DNA of 42,183 nucleotides from Roseomonas sp. (GTDB lineage Bacteria; Pseudomonadota; Alphaproteobacteria; Acetobacterales; Acetobacteraceae): NCBI GenBank assembly GCA_028288745.1, contig JAQGHX010000007.1, forward strand, positions 1 through 42,183, written 5' to 3'. Below the pieces are notes generated by a model, which was not told the DNA's origin, made no database searches, and saw nothing but the letters and a program-made list of their open reading frames with translations. This document shows, one piece after another, positions 36,727 through 42,183 of the stretch. Every line of letters begins with the position of its first letter. The stretch's first letter is position 1. The translations under genes were made by a program, and so were the position numbers.

Positions 36727-37736
36727 TGCGTCGTCTCCGCGCGGTAGCAACTCACCCGGCTCTGCGGGGCGTACTCCACCTCCGCGGGGGGGGATCGCTC
36801 ACAAATGCCCGGCAGGGCGTCCGGGCAGCGGGGATGGAACGGGCAGCCGCTCGGCCGGCGGTAGGGGTGCGGAACCGATCCATCGATCGTCGGCAGGCGG
36901 CTTTTGGGAACCGCCCGTATATCGGGGATGGAACGGAGGAGAAGGCGGGTATAGGGGTGGCGGGGCTGGTGAAAGATACGGTCCACGGGACCTTGCTCGA
37001 CGACGCGCCCAAGATACATGACAGCAACGTCGTCGGACATTTCGGCAACGACGCCCATATCATGGGTGATGAGGATCAGCGCCAGTTTGTTCTCCTGCTG
37101 GATGCGCCGAAGCAGATCGAGAATTTGTGCCTGGGTCGTCACGTCCAGCGCGGTGGTCGGTTCGTCCGCGATCAGGATCTCAGGGTCGCCCGCCAACGCC
37201 ATGGCGATCATGGTGCGCTGGCGAAGGCCGCCGCTCAACTGGAAAGGGTATTGGTCGATCCGCTCTTCAGGCCGAGGGATGCCGACCTCGCGCAGGTAGT
37301 GGATGGCCATCTCCCGCGCCTCCTTCCCGCCGACTTTCCGGTGCGTGGTGATGATTTCCAGGATCTGGCTGCCAATCGTATAAAGTGGGCTGAGCGAGGT
37401 CATGGGCTCCTGGAAGATCAGCGCGATACGGCCACCACGGATGCTGCGCATGAGCCTGCCGTCGGGAGGCAGGCGGAGGAGGTCGAGCGGCTCCGGACCG
37501 GTACCGGATTGCAGCAGCACTTCCCCGCTGAGGATGCGTGCCGAAGAGTCCAGGATACGCATGACGCTCCTGGCCGTGACGCTCTTGCCGCAGCCGCTCT
37601 CGCCCACGATGCCAAGCGTGCGGGAGGCATGGACATCAAGGCTCACCCCGTCGAGTGCCTTGATCATTCCGCCTTCGTGCTGGAAGGACGTCCGGAGGTC
37701 GCGAATGCTCAGGACAGGACGGGCCTGCATGGACAT
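36723..37736 (-). CDS. Peptide-type ABC importer ATPase, DppD/OppD family
   Basis: The 337-residue ATPase shows Walker A GESGCGKS at 45-52, Q-loop [17 protein letters not shown] (the OppD form), signature [15 protein letters not shown], Walker [13 protein letters not shown] and the C-terminal [16 protein letters not shown] region. The start at ATG 37736 follows the permease stop by one base (TGACATG) with GGAG upstream. ATGs at 37730 and 37748 are alternatives. Confidence 0.95.
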   Translation of the reverse strand: MSMQARPVLSIRDLRTSFQHEGGMIKALDGVSLDVHASRTLGIVGESGCGKSVTARSVMRILDSSARILSGEVLLQSGTGPEPLDLLRLPPDGRLMRSIRGGRIALIFQEPMTSLSPLYTIGSQILEIITTHRKVGGKEAREMAIHYLREVGIPRPEERIDQYPFQLSGGLRQRTMIAMALAGDPEILIADEPTTALDVTTQAQILDLLRRIQQENKLALILITHDMGVVAEMSDDVAVMYLGRVVEQGPVDRIFHQPRHPYTRLLLRSIPDIRAVPKSRLPTIDGSVPHPYRRPSGCPFHPRCPDALPGICERSPPAEVEYAPQSRVSCYRAETTQ

Positions 37737-37737
37737 G

Positions 37738-38904
37738 TCAGTCTCCATACGGATCGGCGGCATCACGCAACCCGTCGCCAAGAAAATTGAAAGCGAGGAT
37801 CGCCACGATCACCGGGACAGCGACGACAAGGAGCCACGGTGCCAGCACCAGGGTCTGAACGTTCTGCGCATCCTGCAGCAGGATGCCCCAGCTGATGGCC
37901 GGCGGGCGCAGGCCAAGGCCGAGGAAGCTCAGCGCCGTTTCACTGATGATCATGGCCGGCAGGGCCAGGGTAACGGAGGCGATAAGATGACTTGTGAAGG
38001 ACGGCAGCAGGTGGCGAAGGACAATGCGGGTCTGGCTCGCGCCGGCGAGCTCGGCCGCCAGAACGAAATCCTCGCCCCGCAGAGCCATGAAGCGGCCGCG
38101 GACCACGCGCGCCAAGTCCGTCCAGCCGATCAGCGAGATGATGAGGGTGATGGCGAAATAGATCTGGACCGTGCTCCAGGTGGGTGGCAGGGCGGCGGCG
38201 AGGCCCATCCAGAGCGGGATGGTGGGGATGGAGTGCAGCACCTCGATGACACGCTGGATGACGCTGTCCACCGCGCCGCCATACAGGCCGGATATGCCAC
38301 CCAGCAGGACGCCGAGGACGAAGCTCAGCCCGACGCCCGCCAGGCCGATCAGCAGAGAAACACGCGTGGCCAGCATCAATCTGGACCAAACGTCGCGCCC
38401 AAGTTGGTCGGTGCCCAAGGGAAAGATCCCGTCCACGTCGTTACTTCGCCCCTGCACGCCGATCAGGTGGCGCTCAGTTTCAAACAACCCAAGGAAGCGG
38501 TAGCTGTAGCCTTTGGCGAAGAAGGTGATGGGCAATTTGCGCGTCGCATCCGGGGCATAGGACAAGCGGAAGGTGCGAGGATCGCGCCGCCCCGTCAGCC
38601 CGAACACGTGCGGGCGGAAGGCGCCATCATCGAACAAATGGATCTCTTGAGGAGGGATGAAGCTACGCCGGGCATTGGTCGCATGCGGGTCGCTCGTGGC
38701 GAGAAAATCGGCCAGAACCGTGACGAGATAGAACAGCAGTACGACGACACCGCTAATCACCGCCAGCCGATGCCGCCGGAAGCGCCACCAGGTCAGTTGA
38801 AGCTGCGTTGCCTGACTGATGCGCTCTTCCTCCGCATTCGGCCTGTCGTCATGCGGTAGGCTTGAGGAGTACCCCAGGGCCGGGTTCGCCTCGGGAGCGC
38901 TCAT
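37738..38904 (-). CDS. Peptide-type ABC permease, DppC family, long form
   Basis: At 388 residues it is about 90 longer than usual DppC. The extra length lies after the first helix (RRHRLAVISGVVVLLFYLVT), in a region of about 100 residues predicted to be periplasmic (FRPHVFGLTGRRDPRTFRLS, then YRFLGLFETERHLIGV). The conserved LGTDQLGRDVWSRLMLATRV, the EAA loop LAAELAGASQTRIVLRHLLP and the ending GDGLRDAADP follow. ATG 38904 overlaps the DppB stop. Long DppC forms of this kind accompany large receptors, as here. Confidence 0.93.
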   Translation of the reverse strand: MSAPEANPALGYSSSLPHDDRPNAEEERISQATQLQLTWWRFRRHRLAVISGVVVLLFYLVTVLADFLATSDPHATNARRSFIPPQEIHLFDDGAFRPHVFGLTGRRDPRTFRLSYAPDATRKLPITFFAKGYSYRFLGLFETERHLIGVQGRSNDVDGIFPLGTDQLGRDVWSRLMLATRVSLLIGLAGVGLSFVLGVLLGGISGLYGGAVDSVIQRVIEVLHSIPTIPLWMGLAAALPPTWSTVQIYFAITLIISLIGWTDLARVVRGRFMALRGEDFVLAAELAGASQTRIVLRHLLPSFTSHLIASVTLALPAMIISETALSFLGLGLRPPAISWGILLQDAQNVQTLVLAPWLLVVAVPVIVAILAFNFLGDGLRDAADPYGD

Positions 38905-39893
38905 TTCTGCACCGCATGGCGGATGCGCGGGTCTAGCAGCATCAGCAGAAGATCCGAGATCAAGGTGCCGATGACCGTGAGAATACCCAGCATCAGAACG
39001 ATTGTGCCCGCCAACAGCATGTCCTGCGCCACCAGAGCCCGCAGCAGAAGCGGGCCGACAGTAGGCAGCCCGAGCACCAGCGACACAATGATGCTGCCTG
39101 ACACCAGGTGAGGAAAGACATAGGCCATGGAACTGACGAAGGGGTTCAATGCCGCCCGCACCGGATATTTCAGCAGAACCCGGGTAGAGCTCAGCCCCTT
39201 CGCGCGTGCCGTTACGACATAAGGTTGCCGCAACTCGTCGAGCAGGTTCGCGCGCAGCAGCCGGATGAGCTGGGCCGTACCGGCCAGGGCGAGGATGAAG
39301 GCGGGCAGGACAAGGTGCTGCGCCAAATTCACGAACTTGGCGAAGGACCACGGCGCCTGCTCGTATTCCGGAGAGAAAAGCCCTCCTACATTCAGGCCGA
39401 AATAGCGGAATCCCACATAGAGGACCACAAGGGCCAGTAGGAAGTTCGGGACAGCGAGGCCGATGAAGCCCAGCAATGTGCAGATATAGTCGCCAACGGA
39501 GTATTTTCGCACCGCGGAATAGATGCCGATCGGCAAAGCCACCAACCAGGTCAGCAGCAGTGCGGAAACCGAGACCGCGAGAGTCAACCAGACTCGGTCC
39601 GAGAGGACGTCGGATACCGGGCGCCGCCATTCCATCGAGTAACCGAAATCCCCGACGGCCATGCGCGAGAGCCACTTGAAGTACTGGATGTACATAGGAT
39701 CATCGAGGCCGAACTCCTGCCGCAGCCGGTCAGCCTCGGCCGCCGACACGGTGCTGCCGCTCGCCGCGAGCTGCGCCAGATACGCATCGGCGAAATCACC
39801 AGGAGGAAGCTGGATAATGATGAAGGTGATGGCTGAGATGGCCAGCACCGTGATGCCGGCCATGGCGATCCGGCGCCCGACATAGGCGATCAT
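38901..39893 (-). CDS. Peptide-type ABC permease, DppB family
   Basis: The 330-residue permease begins MIAYVGRRIAMAGITVLAIS, has RQEFGLDDPMYIQYFKWLSR, the EAA loop TARAKGLSSTRVLLKYPVRA and the ending LLLMLLDPRIR, all typical of DppB. It lies 70 bp behind the receptor gene and overlaps the DppC gene by four bases. Confidence 0.94.
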   Translation of the reverse strand: MIAYVGRRIAMAGITVLAISAITFIIIQLPPGDFADAYLAQLAASGSTVSAAEADRLRQEFGLDDPMYIQYFKWLSRMAVGDFGYSMEWRRPVSDVLSDRVWLTLAVSVSALLLTWLVALPIGIYSAVRKYSVGDYICTLLGFIGLAVPNFLLALVVLYVGFRYFGLNVGGLFSPEYEQAPWSFAKFVNLAQHLVLPAFILALAGTAQLIRLLRANLLDELRQPYVVTARAKGLSSTRVLLKYPVRAALNPFVSSMAYVFPHLVSGSIIVSLVLGLPTVGPLLLRALVAQDMLLAGTIVLMLGILTVIGTLISDLLLMLLDPRIRHAVQK

Positions 39894-39963
39894 GGATGAG
39901 GCCCTTTCCCTCTATTTGGAAGGATCCGCGCATGCCAGGGCGTCGCCGCTCCGGCATGGCCGG

Positions 39964-42036
39964 TCACCGGAAAAAATATTGCTGCGGGTAAGCTGCCGCC
40001 GGCGTGCGGCAATGGTTCGCGATGCAGGTGCGGCGCGGCACATTTCCAAGCTTGTCGCTCACGACGCGCACACCGAAGCTGCCCGGCGAGACGCCGACCA
40101 CGCCGATCGACCATTGCTGGTCCACGACCGTCCGCCAAATGTCCTGGGCGATGCGGTTCCGTTCCTCTTCTGGCTTGGACGAGGCGGAGCGGAACAGTTC
40201 AAGCACCCGCAGAATTTCGGGGTCCGTCGGGCGCTCGCCGGACTGGCCGTTGGAAGCGTACCAGCTCGCGTAGGCTGGCCCCATGGCTGAGTTGGCAGCA
40301 TCAACGGGAATCACGTATTGCGGCACCAGGAAGAGCTTTTCCGATCCCGAATTGCTCCAGGGAAAGATCTGCAACTGATTGTTCCGCAGCCTGCTATAGG
40401 CGAGGGACCGCTCCATCTCGCGCACGTCCAGCGCGATGCCGATTCGGCGCCACTGCTGCGCGATCATCTCCAATTGCTGAGGGTAAGGCTGCAACGCCTG
40501 AGTGGCGGCCGCCTGCAGAACCAGGCGTTGTCCATTGTCGGTCCGCAAGCGGAAGCCTTCAGAATCCCGTGCCTTCAGGCCCAGTGCGTCGAGCATCTGG
40601 TTCGCCTTGTCGGGCTCGTGGGTCGACCAGCGCGTCCGCCACTCCGGGCCCGGGCTTTCCGGGGAAGCCTCGGACACGACAGGCGAGCCGGATGCCCCCA
40701 GGCCGAGCCAGAAGGTCTCGTTCAGCTGGTCGCGATCGATGCCGAGGGAGAGCGCGCGGCGAAAATCGACGTGACGCAGCCATTTGCCGATCTCGGGGTC
40801 GGCCGTGTAGCTCATATTCATGTGCAGAGCGAGATCGGACCCGTAGGTCGCGAGGTCGACATGCACCTTGTATCCGCCGCGTTCACGGTTCTCCAGGAAA
40901 ACCGGCAATTTCGCCAGTTGAAGGTGTCGGGCCTGATGGTCGTATTCCCCCGCGATGGCGCGGAGATTGACGACTTCCAGGTTCTCTGCAAGCGACATGC
41001 TCACGCGGTCGATATAGGGAAGCTGGTTCCCGGCGGTGTCGACCATCCAGTAATAGGGGTTGCGTTCAAGGACCCAGTTCGGGGTATTGATGGGCTGCAC
41101 GGTCCGCCAGGGCGCGAGCGTCGGCAGATTGACGTTCAGTCGCCAGTCTTTCACGAAGTGGAAGTACTGCACCCAGTTGCTGTAGCCGGCGGCGCGGGCG
41201 CGTTCGGTGACCGCCTGCTCCGACGAGTATTTCGGCAGAAACTGCCGGAAGTAATGCGCGGGGGCATAACCGCCATAGGTTCCGCCTTCCATCTGTCGGT
41301 AGGACTGGCCGCCAAGATTGGTCTGTGCGGCGATCTGCTCGACCAGAAGAAAATTCGGATCCTCGAACTCGAAGGCCACGGTGAGCTTGTCGATTTTTAC
41401 GACTCGTCCCGGCTTGCCCTGCGACTGCATTTCTTGCATGGGCCCGGAGCCGAGTTCACGGTTGCTGTAGATGTCTTCAAACCAGAAGACGAAGTCGTCA
41501 GCAGTGAACTCGGCGCCATCCGACCAGCGCATGCCCTGCCGGAGAAACAGCGTCGTCCGCCGCCCGTCTGGGCTGACCTCCCAGCCCTTCGCCACGCTCG
41601 GCATCAGGCTGGTGCCGGACTTGTCCCAACTCAGCAGCCGGTCGGAGGCATTGATGCGGTTGCCGTTCTCGCTGTCGCCGGGGCCGGTGAAGCCGCGCCG
41701 CCAGGTGCCGCCGTAGCGGCCTGTCTCCTTCAAGGGCGCCAGCACAAGAGGTTCGGCTGGAACCCGGCTGACGACTGGTGGCAGCCGCCCTGCCTGCACC
41801 ATCGCGGCCAGACTTGGTGCTTCCTGAAACGTCTTGGGCACTCGTGCGGCGTCGAGGACGACCTCGGCGCCTTCCAGTTCGCTGACCAGGCCGGATGCCA
41901 GAATGTCCGCGGCCTGGCCTTTCGCGTTCTGTACCGGCAGCCACGTCAGCAGGCCCACGAGTGCGACGGTGGTGAAGATTTGGCGCGGCATACGACATGC
42001 GCGCAGGCAGGCACGCTGCTCCTGATCCAGCTGCAT
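39964..42036 (-). CDS. Large family 5 ABC solute-binding protein
   Basis: This 690-residue receptor is about 150 residues longer than typical DppA. After an unusual long N-terminus (MQLDQEQRACLRACRMPRQI) comes a hydrophobic export segment, FTTVALVGLLTWLPVQNA. Family 5 features follow: YGGTWRRGFTGPGDSENGNR, SDGAEFTADDFVFWFEDI, PNWVLERNPYYWMVDTAGNQ, RHVDFRRALSLGIDRDQLNE. ATG 42036 has a near-ideal GGGGAGGAA ribosome site, and the frame runs on to 42102. Receptors of this size class, as known from related clusters, often bind oligosaccharides or sugar-acid conjugates rather than peptides. With the HpaI-type aldolase and IclR gene, a sugar-acid-containing ligand is a reasonable inference. Confidence 0.9.
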   Translation of the reverse strand: MQLDQEQRACLRACRMPRQIFTTVALVGLLTWLPVQNAKGQAADILASGLVSELEGAEVVLDAARVPKTFQEAPSLAAMVQAGRLPPVVSRVPAEPLVLAPLKETGRYGGTWRRGFTGPGDSENGNRINASDRLLSWDKSGTSLMPSVAKGWEVSPDGRRTTLFLRQGMRWSDGAEFTADDFVFWFEDIYSNRELGSGPMQEMQSQGKPGRVVKIDKLTVAFEFEDPNFLLVEQIAAQTNLGGQSYRQMEGGTYGGYAPAHYFRQFLPKYSSEQAVTERARAAGYSNWVQYFHFVKDWRLNVNLPTLAPWRTVQPINTPNWVLERNPYYWMVDTAGNQLPYIDRVSMSLAENLEVVNLRAIAGEYDHQARHLQLAKLPVFLENRERGGYKVHVDLATYGSDLALHMNMSYTADPEIGKWLRHVDFRRALSLGIDRDQLNETFWLGLGASGSPVVSEASPESPGPEWRTRWSTHEPDKANQMLDALGLKARDSEGFRLRTDNGQRLVLQAAATQALQPYPQQLEMIAQQWRRIGIALDVREMERSLAYSRLRNNQLQIFPWSNSGSEKLFLVPQYVIPVDAANSAMGPAYASWYASNGQSGERPTDPEILRVLELFRSASSKPEEERNRIAQDIWRTVVDQQWSIGVVGVSPGSFGVRVVSDKLGNVPRRTCIANHCRTPAAAYPQQYFFR

Positions 42037-42095
42037 TACTTCCTCCCCCTTTTCCCGCCACCGCTTGCTTTGGAGCATTGTGCTGGCGGGACCGC

Positions 42096-42112
42096 GTTTC
42101 ATTATATGAAAC
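42096..42112 (-). promoter_or_regulatory. IclR/KdgR-type operator containing the operon -10 box
   Basis: GTTTCAT-ATA-ATGAAAC (minus strand) is a perfect 7-3-7 palindrome 60 bp before the receptor start. It contains a perfect TATAAT at 42106-42101, with TTCAAG 18 bp upstream (42130-42125) as a weak -35. The motif resembles operators of KdgR, an IclR-family repressor. Binding would block the promoter directly. The cognate factor is probably the IclR protein at 33937-34713. Confidence 0.65.
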
Positions 42113-42183
42113 TTGTTTTTGGTGCTTGAACATTCGACAAGGGAGACGGGCCTGTCAAGCCAAACCTTGCCTCTTATTCCGGA

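Noticed and set aside
40318-42129. Plus-strand open frame of 603 codons opposite the large receptor
   Set aside because: Antisense shadow of a well-supported family 5 receptor.

Overview
The window looks like a chromosomal stretch of a high-GC alphaproteobacterium. It is probably an Acetobacteraceae/Roseomonas-type heterotroph, judged from codon use dominated by GC-ending codons, abundant solute-binding proteins and the aromatic-acid genes. No 16S or other taxonomic marker is present, so the lineage is inference. It is almost entirely a nutrient-acquisition region. Six periplasmic solute-binding proteins from different families lie within 42 kb, next to catabolic enzymes and local regulators. 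I saw no tRNA, rRNA, CRISPR array, intact insertion sequence or prophage.

Layout. 1-2.4 kb: the 3' part of an ABC solute-binding protein, a lytic transglycosylase, and a decayed caspase-like fragment. 2.5-6.6 kb: a minus-strand unit of RraA-type aldolase, Bug/TctC binding protein and lactonase, read away from a divergent LysR regulator. 6.7-8.8 kb: a DUF1810 protein and a 14-helix MFS exporter. 9.1-13.2 kb: a complete Pot-type ABC importer (binding protein, ATPase, two permeases) whose binding protein is a close paralogue of the one at the window start. 13.5-15.3 kb: an orphan SsuA/NMT1-like binding protein, and thiM. 15.4-18.7 kb: two divergent GH13 glucosidase/trehalose-synthase-like enzymes. 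18.8-25.5 kb: a tightly packed minus-strand operon of YtcJ-type amidohydrolase, DppB, DppC, peptide-type binding protein and a second amidohydrolase, with no ATPase. 25.7-30.9 kb: pobA-pcaH-pcaG-pcaK-like genes with a divergent AraC-type PobR-like activator, converting 4-hydroxybenzoate to protocatechuate and then 3-carboxymuconate. 31.0-33.2 kb: a Uma2-family protein and a TTG-started GH26-like RTX protein, followed by about 700 bp of AT-richer DNA without a recognisable gene. 33.9-42.1 kb: an IclR regulator downstream of a six-gene minus-strand operon with a large family-5 binding protein, DppB, DppC, DppD, DppF and an HpcH/HpaI-type aldolase.

The most informative regulatory signal is a perfect GTTTCAT-ATA-ATGAAAC palindrome that contains the -10 box of the last operon. 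It resembles KdgR/IclR-type operators and probably binds the IclR protein encoded at the other end of that cluster. I found no convincing wholly new system. The best novelty candidates are this coupled uptake-plus-aldolase operon, the ATPase-less amidohydrolase/permease operon with a small overlapping ORF in front of it, and the RraA/Bug/lactonase unit with a complete class II aldolase motif.
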